Assembly (NCBI GenBank): GCA_022843345.1
Contig: JALHNW010000037.1
Location: 1 to 10,277 of the forward strand
DNA: 10,277 nucleotides
Origin: Rubritepida sp.
Lineage (GTDB): Bacteria > Pseudomonadota > Alphaproteobacteria > Acetobacterales > Acetobacteraceae
Direction of reading: 5' to 3'
Below the pieces are notes generated by a model that was not told the DNA's origin, searched no databases, and saw only the letters and a program-made list of their open reading frames with translations. Below are positions 1-8,253 of the stretch, piece after piece. Each line of letters begins with the position of its first letter. The stretch's first letter is position 1. The position numbers and the translations under genes are program-made.

Positions 1-304
1 GCAGCACGATCTCGGTGGTGTAGCGCTCCTGGCCGTCCTTCTCCCACTTGCGGGTCTCAAGCTGGCCCTCGATGTACACTTCCGAGCCCTTGCGGAGGTA
101 GCGCTCGGCGATCTCGCCCAGCTTCTCGTTGAAGATGGCGACCGCGTGCCACTCGGTCCGCTCCTGCGGGTTGCCCTCGCGGTCCTTGAACTTCTCCGAG
201 GTGGCGATGCGCAGGTTCACCACCTTGCCGCCATTCTGGAAGTTCCGCACCTCGGGGTCCTTCCCCAGGCGGCCCAGGATGATCACCTTGTTCACGCCGG
301 CCAT
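1..304 (-). CDS. ssb: Single-stranded DNA-binding protein SSB, N-terminal part (cut by left window edge)
   Basis: Binds single-stranded DNA as a tetramer during replication, recombination and repair. Reading from the ATG at 304 on the minus strand, 101 codons are visible, beginning [20 protein letters not shown]. They follow the SSB OB-fold: the opening GVNKV-I-L-G-LG-DPEVR strand, the NGG loop (residues 24-26), TEWH (50-53, with the DNA-stacking Trp52), YLRKGS-VYIEGQL (69-82), the conserved TRKW (84-87) and YTTEIVL at the edge. The linker and the acidic C-terminal tail that recruits partner proteins lie outside the window. A GAGG (316-319) sits 11 nt upstream of the ATG, a rather long spacing. 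An ATG at 315 is out of frame. The gene is divergent from uvrA with 125 bp between start codons, the same arrangement as in E. coli. The identity is secure; the only uncertainty is the unseen C-terminus. Confidence 0.96.
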   Translation of the reverse strand, partial: MAGVNKVIILGRLGKDPEVRNFQNGGKVVNLRIATSEKFKDREGNPQERTEWHAVAIFNEKLGEIAERYLRKGSEVYIEGQLETRKWEKDGQERYTTEIVL

Positions 305-387
305 CGCACACACATCCTCGAAAGCAAGGGGGCTTCCATACCCGAAAACCCCTTCCACACCCACCCCATATGGTGCTTAGAGGGCGA

Positions 388-402
388 GAACGCAACGCGA
401 AC
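388..402. promoter_or_regulatory. Candidate LexA (SOS) box, GAAC-N7-GAAC direct repeat
   Basis: The sequence GAACGCAACGCGAAC is an exact direct repeat of GAAC separated by 7 nt (GTTC-N7-GTTC on the other strand). This is the form of LexA operator established for Alphaproteobacteria, unlike the CTG-N10-CAG palindrome of E. coli. It lies between the divergent ssb and uvrA genes, ending 27 nt before the uvrA ATG at 430 and centred about 91 nt upstream of the ssb ATG. uvrA is a classical LexA target. Its position also argues against the upstream ATG at 370, which would put the operator inside the coding region. A TATGGT at 368-373 could be a -10 element for uvrA, but I find no convincing -35. LexA binding is inferred from the match and the context. 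Confidence 0.8.
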
Positions 403-429
403 TTGCCCGCTTTCGGAGCCGTTTTTCCC

Positions 430-3338
<2,909 letters not shown>

Positions 3339-3342
<4 letters not shown>

Positions 3343-3374
3343 ATCATGGTCCGCAGACGCGGATCATGCTCTAG
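3339..3374 (+). terminator. Hairpin overlapping the uvrA stop codon, possible terminator / palindromic repeat unit
   Basis: Bases 3339-3354 (CTAGATCATGGTCCGC) pair with 3359-3374 (GCGGATCATGCTCTAG) around an AGAC loop. This gives a 16-position stem with one G-U wobble (3349/3364) and one mismatch (3344/3369). The uvrA stop TAG (3340-3342) is inside the left arm. No T-run follows (CCTTTGG comes next), so this is not a textbook intrinsic terminator; it could act as an RNA 3'-end-stabilising hairpin or simply be a REP-like element. The structure is read directly from the sequence; the function is inferred. Confidence 0.6.
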
Positions 3375-3435
3375 CCTTTGGTGAGAGGACGATTCACCGC
3401 TTTGATGATTCCATCAAAGCGGATCGTACTCTATC
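3359..3435. repeat. Pair of imperfect 17-bp direct repeats (GCGGATCRTRCTCTAKC) within a convergent palindromic region
   Basis: Copy 1 is GCGGATCATGCTCTAGC (3359-3375) and copy 2 is GCGGATCGTACTCTATC (3419-3435), 14 of 17 identical. Each copy begins inside the right arm of a hairpin: copy 1 in the hairpin at 3339-3374, copy 2 at the end of the hairpin at 3397-3422. The left arm of the first hairpin is a third, inverted version. The layout resembles dispersed palindromic intergenic elements (REP/BIME-like). Whether it recurs elsewhere in the genome cannot be seen from this window. Confidence 0.6.
3397..3422 (-). terminator. Perfect 11-bp hairpin, possible terminator of the lipoprotein gene
   Basis: CCGCTTTGATG (3397-3407) is the exact reverse complement of CATCAAAGCGG (3412-3422), with an ATTC loop. 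It lies 8 nt downstream of the minus-strand lipoprotein stop (3431-3433) and 22 nt after the uvrA hairpin, in a convergent intergenic region. The stem is notably less GC-rich than the surroundings and no T-run follows on either strand. It may end or stabilise transcripts from either side; equally it may be half of a palindromic repeat element. Confidence 0.6.
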
Positions 3436-3703
3436 GCCAGTGGCCATGGCCATGCCCGCGGTGGAAGCCGCGCGGCGGGCCGCCCCAGCCGCGGTGGTGG
3501 CCGCCGCCCCAGTGCCTCGGCGGCGGGCCGCGGAAGGCATAGGCGGGTGGCCCGAAATACGGGCGCGGCGGCGGGACGTAGCCGAAGCCGCCGCCCCAGG
3601 GGCGGGCATAGACCGGGCCGGAATGAAAGCCCGGCCCGCCAGCGACCACGCAGCCGCCCAGCAGGGTGAGCGACAGCAGCGGCACGATGATACGGCGCAT
3701 CAT
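3431..3703 (-). CDS. Small His/Gly/Pro-rich lipoprotein of unknown function
   Basis: This 90-aa predicted protein is not one I can assign to a named family. The N-terminus is a lipoprotein signal: MMRR, a hydrophobic stretch from about residue 5 to 15, then a lipobox LGGC with the lipidated Cys at 18. The mature part (73 aa) is low-complexity: Gly, Pro and aromatic residues, 8 His and several Arg, ending GFHRGHGHGHWR. It should sit anchored in the outer or inner membrane facing the periplasm. The ATG at 3703 is chosen because GGGAGGG (3711-3717) lies 7 nt upstream. A longer in-frame start at 3781 would bury the signal sequence. An ATG directly after (3700) is an alternative. The TAG stop falls inside the repeat at 3419-3435. 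The His-rich tail might bind metal, but nothing in the context proves it. Such short Gly/His-rich exported proteins are common in this group, so the gene is probably real. Confidence 0.75.
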   Translation of the reverse strand: MMRRIIVPLLSLTLLGGCVVAGGPGFHSGPVYARPWGGGFGYVPPPRPYFGPPAYAFRGPPPRHWGGGHHRGWGGPPRGFHRGHGHGHWR

Positions 3704-3768
3704 GGCGATGCCCTCCCAGGCGCGGCTTGTTGGGGGGATGCCGCCCTGTTGCGTCATCATCGAACGCC

Positions 3769-3793
3769 GCCGCCGCGGCATCGTCGCGGCGGC
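3769..3793 (-). terminator. GC-rich hairpin downstream of the alpha-hydroxy-acid oxidase gene
   Basis: GCCGCCGCG (3769-3777) is the exact reverse complement of CGCGGCGGC (3785-3793), with a 7-nt loop. It begins 20 nt past the minus-strand stop at 3814. The following minus-strand sequence has no T-run. Its position suggests a transcript end for the oxidase gene, but short GC palindromes arise easily in this base composition. Confidence 0.35.
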
Positions 3794-3813
3794 ACCGTGG
3801 CGGGATCGTGGCG

Positions 3814-4890
3814 TCAGTAGCCCTCGGCCAGCAGCGGGAAGGCGCTGTGGACGTGCGGCATGGCCACCAGGGGCGCGCCGAGGTGGACGTGGCCGCGCCC
3901 CAGCGCGCCGAAGCCGGTGACGCCGGTCAGGCCCAGCGCGCGCTCCGCCTCGTCCTGCAGGATCTCCAGCACGCGCTGCACGCCCGCCGCGCCCTCGGCG
4001 GCCAGGCCGTAGAGGTAGAGGCGGCCCAGCCCCACGTAGTCCGCCCCCAGCGCCAGCGCCTTCACCAAGTCGGTTCCGCGCGAGAAGGAGCCGTCCACGA
4101 TCACCTTCGCGCGCCCGGCCACCGCCTCGACGATCTCGGGCAGGATGTCCAGGGAGCCGCGCCCGCCATCGAGCTGCCGGCCGCCATGGTTGGAGCAGTA
4201 GACCATCTCCACCCCGTGCTCGACCGCCAGCGCCGCGTCCTCCGCCGTGCCGATGCCCTTGAGGATCAGCGGGATGCGGTGCTTGGCCTTGAAGTCGGCG
4301 ATGTCGGCCCAGGACAGCGCGGCCTGGTGGTGCATCGCCCCCGGCTCGTTCGCCCGCCAGCGCTTGACGAAGCGCTTGGCGAGGTCGCGCTCGCGCCGCG
4401 AGTAATGCGCCGTGTCCACCGTGATGGCGAAGGCGTCGTAGCCGGCGGCGATGGCGCGGCGCGCGATGGCGTCCGTCTCGGCCCGGTCGCCGCGCACGTA
4501 GAGCTGGAAGATCTTCGGCCCGGTCGCGTTCTGCGCCGCCGCCTCCAGCCCCGGCTGGGAGACGGAGGAGAGCATGAAGGGCACGCCGAAGGCCCCGGCG
4601 CCCTTCGCCACCGCCGTGCCGCCCTCCGGGTGGAAGGATTCGAGCGAGCCGACGGGGGCCAGGATCACCGGCAGGCCGATGCGATGGCCCAGGAACTCCG
4701 CGCCCGTGTCCACCACCGACACGTCGTTCAGCACGCGCGGGCGCAGCGCCACGCTGTCGATCGCCAGGCGGTTGCGCTTCAGCGTCACCTCGCTCTCGGT
4801 CGCGCCGATCAGGTAGTCCCAGATGTTGGCGTCCAGCCTGGCCTTCGCGGCCTTCACGATCTCGTGCAGGCAGAGGTATTCATTGTCCAT
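3814..4890 (-). CDS. FMN-dependent alpha-hydroxy-acid oxidase/dehydrogenase family protein
   Basis: This family oxidises L-2-hydroxy acids (lactate, glycolate, mandelate) to 2-oxo acids in a TIM barrel holding FMN. The 358-aa protein keeps the full active-site set seen in spinach glycolate oxidase: Y26, Y131, D159 (in ITVDT), K211 (LKG), and H235 and R238 in SNHGGRQLDG (233-242). Oddities: the stretch between D159 and K211 is about 20 residues shorter than in glycolate oxidase, so the flexible loop 4 is trimmed. The usual DGGxRRG phosphate motif reads DGSFSRG (266-272), placing Ser270 where glycolate oxidase has an FMN-phosphate Arg. GLGR (287-290) is kept. Start ATG 4890 has AGGGA (4897-4901) 6 nt upstream. 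No signal peptide or membrane segment is evident, so it is probably cytoplasmic. It is divergent by 63 bp from an oxaloacetate-decarboxylase-like gene. Family is firm; substrate and electron acceptor (oxygen or quinone) are unknown. Confidence 0.9.
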   Translation of the reverse strand: MDNEYLCLHEIVKAAKARLDANIWDYLIGATESEVTLKRNRLAIDSVALRPRVLNDVSVVDTGAEFLGHRIGLPVILAPVGSLESFHPEGGTAVAKGAGAFGVPFMLSSVSQPGLEAAAQNATGPKIFQLYVRGDRAETDAIARRAIAAGYDAFAITVDTAHYSRRERDLAKRFVKRWRANEPGAMHHQAALSWADIADFKAKHRIPLILKGIGTAEDAALAVEHGVEMVYCSNHGGRQLDGGRGSLDILPEIVEAVAGRAKVIVDGSFSRGTDLVKALALGADYVGLGRLYLYGLAAEGAAGVQRVLEILQDEAERALGLTGVTGFGALGRGHVHLGAPLVAMPHVHSAFPLLAEGY

Positions 4891-4941
4891 CGTCGGTCCC
4901 TTCCCTGGGGGCCGAGGCTAGGCGCGGCGCGCCGGCCCGTC

Positions 4942-4953
4942 CATGCTGCGCCC
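4942..4953 (+). promoter_or_regulatory. Weak candidate -10 element placed for leaderless start at 4954
   Basis: CATGCT (4942-4947) stands 6 nt before the ATG at 4954, the spacing expected when transcription begins at the start codon. No Shine-Dalgarno sequence is visible for this gene and there is no good -35. The sequence ATGCTG also precedes the ATG at 8254. This is suggestive only. Confidence 0.25.
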
Positions 4954-5805
4954 ATGACCTTCACGCAACGCCGCGAGGCGCTCCGCTCCGTGCTGGAAGG
5001 CGGCGCCTGCCTGCACCCGGCCTCGACCCACGACCCGCTCTCGGCCCGCATCGCCGAGGGGATCGGCTACGAGCTGGGGATGTTCGCCGGCTCCACCGCC
5101 AGCCTCGCCATCCTGGGCGCGCCGGACCACATCCTCATCACGCTCACCGAGTTCGCCGAGCAGGCGCGCCGCATCTGCCGCGCCGCGACCACGCTGCCCA
5201 TCCTGGCCGATGCCGACCACGGCTACGGCAACGCGCTGAACGTGCGGCGCACCGCGCAGGAGGTGGAGGCGGCGGGCATCGCCGGCTTCTCCATCGAGGA
5301 CACCGACCTGCCGCGGCCCTTCGGGGCGCCGCAGCCGCGGCTGGTTTCGGTCGAGGAAGGCCTGGGCAAGGTGCGCGCCGCCTGCGAGGCGCGGATGGAC
5401 CGCGCCACCTGCGTCTTCGCGCGCACGGGTGCGATGTCCGTCACCGGGCTGGCGGACTGCGTCGCGCGCATCCGCGCCTACAACGCCAGCGGGGCGGACG
5501 CGATCTTCCTCACGGGCGTGACGACGCGCGCCGAACTGGACGCGGCCGCGGAGGAGGCGCGCCTGCCGCTGATCCTAGGCACGCTGAGTGCGGAGATCCG
5601 CGACACCGACTACCTCGCCAGCCGCGGCGTGCGCGTCGCGCTCATCGGCCACGCGCCCTCCCAGGCCGCCGCCCAGGCGGTGCACGCCGCGCTGCTGGCG
5701 CTGCGGCAGGGCCACCCCGTCCCCGGCCTGCCGGACAAGGCCGACTGGGCGCGCTGGACGCGCGAGGCGGAATACGCCGAGGAGATGGCGCGCTACCTCG
5801 GATAG
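4954..5805 (+). CDS. Isocitrate lyase/PEP mutase superfamily protein, oxaloacetate decarboxylase (PA4872-type)-like
   Basis: The 283-aa product most resembles the Pseudomonas aeruginosa PA4872 class, a Mg-dependent oxaloacetate decarboxylase in the isocitrate lyase/PEP mutase superfamily. Shared landmarks in order: HPASTHDPLSARIAE (21-35), GGS-like AGSTASL (45-51), ITLTEF-EQA-RI (62-74), the metal-site DADHGYGNALNV (86-97), IEDT (114-117), EEG-GK (134-139), ART (156-158), GV (188-189) and the GH pair with H233, the His reported as important in PA4872. The lyase signature KKCGH is absent, so a methylisocitrate or isocitrate lyase is unlikely. The motif that is ARTNA in PA4872 reads ARTGA here (156-160), so the reaction may differ. 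ATG 4954 is supported by homologue starts rather than by a ribosome-binding site, which I do not see. Its partner across the 63-bp gap makes 2-oxo acids, so a shared pathway is conceivable. Superfamily is secure; the exact reaction is not. Confidence 0.85.
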   Translation: MTFTQRREALRSVLEGGACLHPASTHDPLSARIAEGIGYELGMFAGSTASLAILGAPDHILITLTEFAEQARRICRAATTLPILADADHGYGNALNVRRTAQEVEAAGIAGFSIEDTDLPRPFGAPQPRLVSVEEGLGKVRAACEARMDRATCVFARTGAMSVTGLADCVARIRAYNASGADAIFLTGVTTRAELDAAAEEARLPLILGTLSAEIRDTDYLASRGVRVALIGHAPSQAAAQAVHAALLALRQGHPVPGLPDKADWARWTREAEYAEEMARYLG

Positions 5806-5836
5806 CGCGCAGGGTTGGGGCGGCGGCTGCGCGCCA

Positions 5837-5864
5837 GGTGATGCCGCCTGCGGGCGGCGGCACC
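5837..5864. terminator. Convergent intergenic hairpin, candidate bidirectional terminator
   Basis: GGTGATGCCGCC (5837-5848) pairs with GGCGGCGGCACC (5853-5864) around a TGCG loop. This makes a 12-position stem with one wobble and one A/G mismatch. It lies centrally in the 71-bp gap between the stops of two convergent genes (5805 on plus, 5877 on minus), where a terminator serving both would be expected. There is no T-run on either side, so function is inferred from position and pairing. Confidence 0.5.
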
Positions 5865-5876
5865 GCCGGGGCGTGA

Positions 5877-8189
5877 TCAGTCCGTGGCGCCGCCCGCCTG
5901 AAGCGCGCGCCACACCGCCTCCGGCGTCGCCGGCATGTCGATGTGCGCCACCCCCAGCGCGTCGCACAGCGCGTTCATCACCGCGGGCAGCGAGCCGGCG
6001 CATCCCGCCTCGCCGCAGCCCTTGGCGCCCAGGGGGTTGGTGGTGCAGGGCACGCCGTGGTCATGGGTGGCGATGGCGGGCAGGTCGTCGGCGCGCGGCA
6101 GGCCGTAGTCCATGAAGGTGCCGGTGACGGGCTGGCCGTCCTCCGTGTAGGCCACGCGCTCCAGCAGCGCCTGGCCTACGCCCTGCGCGATGCCGCCATG
6201 CGCCTGGCCGGCCACCATCAGCGGGTTCACCACCACGCCGAAGTCGTTGACGGCGGTGTAGCGCACGACCTTCGCCACCCCCGTCTCCGGGTCCACCTCC
6301 ACCTCGCAGACGTGGCAGCCATTCGGGTAGGCCTGGGGCGCCTGGTCGAACACGTGCGTCACGTCCAGCGTGGACGGCACGCCCTCCGGCAGCCCGCCCT
6401 GCCGCAGCCGGGCCGCGAGGTCGAGCACGGTGATGGCCCGGTCGGTGCCCGCGATGGTGAAGCGGCCGTCGGCGAACTCGATGTCCACGGGTGCGGCCTC
6501 CAGCACGTGCGCCGCGGCGGCCTTGCCCTTCTCGATGACGAGGTCGCCGGCCTCCATGATCGCGGCGCCCGAGGCCATCAGGCTCTTGGAGCCGCCGGTG
6601 CCGCCGCCGCCCACCAGCAGGTCGGAATCGCCCTGCATCAGCCGGATGGAGGCGAAGGGCACGCCCAGCTTGGCGTGCAGCACCTGGGCAAAGGGCGTCC
6701 AGTGGCCCTGGCCGTAGTCCAGCGTGCCGGTGATGATGGTCACCGTGCCGTCCTTCTCGAAGCGCAGCCCGCCCTGCTCCTTGGCCGGGGGCGCGGTGCA
6801 TTCCAGGAAGTTGCCGATGCCCAGGCCGCGCCGCAGCCCGCGCGCCTCGCTTTCCGCCCGCCGCGCGGGGAAGCCGGCCACGTCGGCCGCCTCCAGCGCC
6901 TGGTCCAGCACGGCGGAGAACTCGCCCGTGTCGTAGCTGCTGCCCGAGGCCGCGGCACAGGGGAACTGGGTGATGTGGTTGCGCCGGCGGATCTCGTTGG
7001 CCTCGATGCCCAGCGCGGGGGCGGCGGCCTCGATCAGCCGCTCCATGAAGTAGTTGCCCTCCGGCCGCCCGGCGCCGCGATAGGCGGACACCGGCGTGGT
7101 GTTGGTGAGCATGGACCTGGTGAACACGCCGATCAGCGGCACGGCGTAGTTGCTCTGCACGTTCTTCACGAAGTTGCCGGTGCCCATCAGCGGCGCGACG
7201 GTGGAGAGGTACGCACCCATGTTGGCGAAGGCGTCCAGCCGCACCGCCAGCATCCGCCCCTCGGCGTCGAAGGCCAACGCCGCCTCCACCTCGTGGTCGC
7301 GCCCGTGCTGGTCGGACAGGAAGGATTGCGAGCGCTCGTCCGTCCATTTCACCGGGCGGCCGAGCAGCTTCGCCGCGTGCAGGATGGGCAGGTATTCCGG
7401 GTAGGCGTTGGCCTTCATGCCGAAGGAGCCGCCGACATTGCCGGTCAGCACCCGCACCTGGTCGCGCCCCACCTTCAGGACGTCGTCGGCCAGCTGGTTG
7501 CGCAGGCCGAACACGCCCTGGCAGCCGACGCGCAGCACGAAGCGCCCCTCCTCGAAGGAGGCCAGCGCCGAGCGCGGCTCCATCGCCGCCACCACGACGC
7601 GGTTGTTGCGGATGGACAGGCGCTGCACGTGCGCGGCCCGCGCGAAGGCGGCGTCCAACGCCGCCGGGTCGCCGAAGGCGAAGTCCAGCACGCAGTTGCC
7701 GGGGATGTCGTCGTAGAGCGCCGGCGCGTCCGCGGCGCGCGACGCCTCGGTGACGGAATCCAGCGGCTCGACGTCGAGCATCACCAGCTCGGCCGCGTCC
7801 TTGGCCTGCATGCGCGTCTCGGCGATCACCACCGCCACCGGGTCGCCCACCCAGCGCACGCGGTCCGTCGCCAGGGCCGGGCGGCGGGTGGTGCGAAGGC
7901 CCTTGAAGGGCAGCGCGCAGACCATCTCGCCGTAGGACGCCAGGTCCGCCCCGGTGAGCACCGCCGCCACGCCGGGTGCCCGGCGCGCCTCGCCGGCATC
8001 CACGGACCTCAGCACCCCGTGCGCGTAGGGCGAGCGCACCACGTAGGCGAACAGCTGCCCGGGCAGGGACAGGTCGTCGGTGTAGCGGCCTTCGCCGCGC
8101 AGCAGCTTCGGGTCCTCCTGCCGGGGCACCGGTTGGCCGATGCCGAAGCGCAGGGCGGAGGGATCGAAGGGCAGGTTGGTGTCGGGCAT
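5877..8189 (-). CDS. Xanthine dehydrogenase-family molybdopterin-binding subunit, form II CoxL-like, without partner subunits nearby
   Basis: This is the large, molybdenum-cofactor-binding subunit of a xanthine dehydrogenase/CO dehydrogenase-type hydroxylase (770 aa, normal length). It opens with the family start GIGQPVPRQEDPKLLRGEGRY (16-36). It has GNVGGSFGMK (250-259), AYRGAGR (369-375), GQGHWTPFAQ (493-502) and the catalytic-Glu loop GCGEAG (724-729, E727). AYRGAGR is the form II signature; true (form I) CO dehydrogenase has AYxCSFR, so the Cys that binds copper is a Gly (372) here and CO is unlikely to be the substrate. These enzymes normally need [2Fe-2S] and FAD subunits from adjacent genes. 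Here the gene stands alone between a divergent transporter and a convergent enzyme. No Shine-Dalgarno is visible before ATG 8189; a leaderless transcript is possible. Subunits elsewhere or a promiscuous partner would be required for electron transfer. Substrate unknown. Confidence 0.92.
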   Translation of the reverse strand: MPDTNLPFDPSALRFGIGQPVPRQEDPKLLRGEGRYTDDLSLPGQLFAYVVRSPYAHGVLRSVDAGEARRAPGVAAVLTGADLASYGEMVCALPFKGLRTTRRPALATDRVRWVGDPVAVVIAETRMQAKDAAELVMLDVEPLDSVTEASRAADAPALYDDIPGNCVLDFAFGDPAALDAAFARAAHVQRLSIRNNRVVVAAMEPRSALASFEEGRFVLRVGCQGVFGLRNQLADDVLKVGRDQVRVLTGNVGGSFGMKANAYPEYLPILHAAKLLGRPVKWTDERSQSFLSDQHGRDHEVEAALAFDAEGRMLAVRLDAFANMGAYLSTVAPLMGTGNFVKNVQSNYAVPLIGVFTRSMLTNTTPVSAYRGAGRPEGNYFMERLIEAAAPALGIEANEIRRRNHITQFPCAAASGSSYDTGEFSAVLDQALEAADVAGFPARRAESEARGLRRGLGIGNFLECTAPPAKEQGGLRFEKDGTVTIITGTLDYGQGHWTPFAQVLHAKLGVPFASIRLMQGDSDLLVGGGGTGGSKSLMASGAAIMEAGDLVIEKGKAAAAHVLEAAPVDIEFADGRFTIAGTDRAITVLDLAARLRQGGLPEGVPSTLDVTHVFDQAPQAYPNGCHVCEVEVDPETGVAKVVRYTAVNDFGVVVNPLMVAGQAHGGIAQGVGQALLERVAYTEDGQPVTGTFMDYGLPRADDLPAIATHDHGVPCTTNPLGAKGCGEAGCAGSLPAVMNALCDALGVAHIDMPATPEAVWRALQAGGATD

Positions 8190-8195
8190 GGGGGA

Positions 8196-8223
8196 AGTTT
8201 AGGGCCGCGCATGGCTTCCGCAA
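8196..8223 (-). promoter_or_regulatory. Candidate leaderless promoter for the CoxL-like gene
   Basis: On the minus strand TTGCGG (8223-8218) and TAAACT (8201-8196) are separated by 16 nt and resemble -35 and -10 boxes. TAAACT ends 6 nt before the ATG at 8189, so transcription would begin at or beside the start codon. This agrees with the absence of a ribosome-binding site. The -35 match is only partial, and the site was found by eye. Confidence 0.4.
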
Positions 8224-8253
8224 CCGCCGATCGGCTGCGATGCTGCCCTTGTC

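Noticed and set aside
370..429. ATG at 370 as the uvrA start
   Set aside because: There is no ribosome-binding site before it, the added residues have no family counterpart, and the LexA-box candidate would be inside the gene. ATG 430 is better.
3440..3820. Plus-strand open frame opposite the small lipoprotein
   Set aside because: Ala/Arg-rich translation with no start signal. The minus strand has a ribosome-binding site, a signal sequence and a lipobox.
3727..4953. In-frame upstream extension of the oxaloacetate-decarboxylase-like gene (692 codons in total)
   Set aside because: The extension is antisense to the alpha-hydroxy-acid oxidase and has no recognisable domain. Family similarity begins just after ATG 4954.
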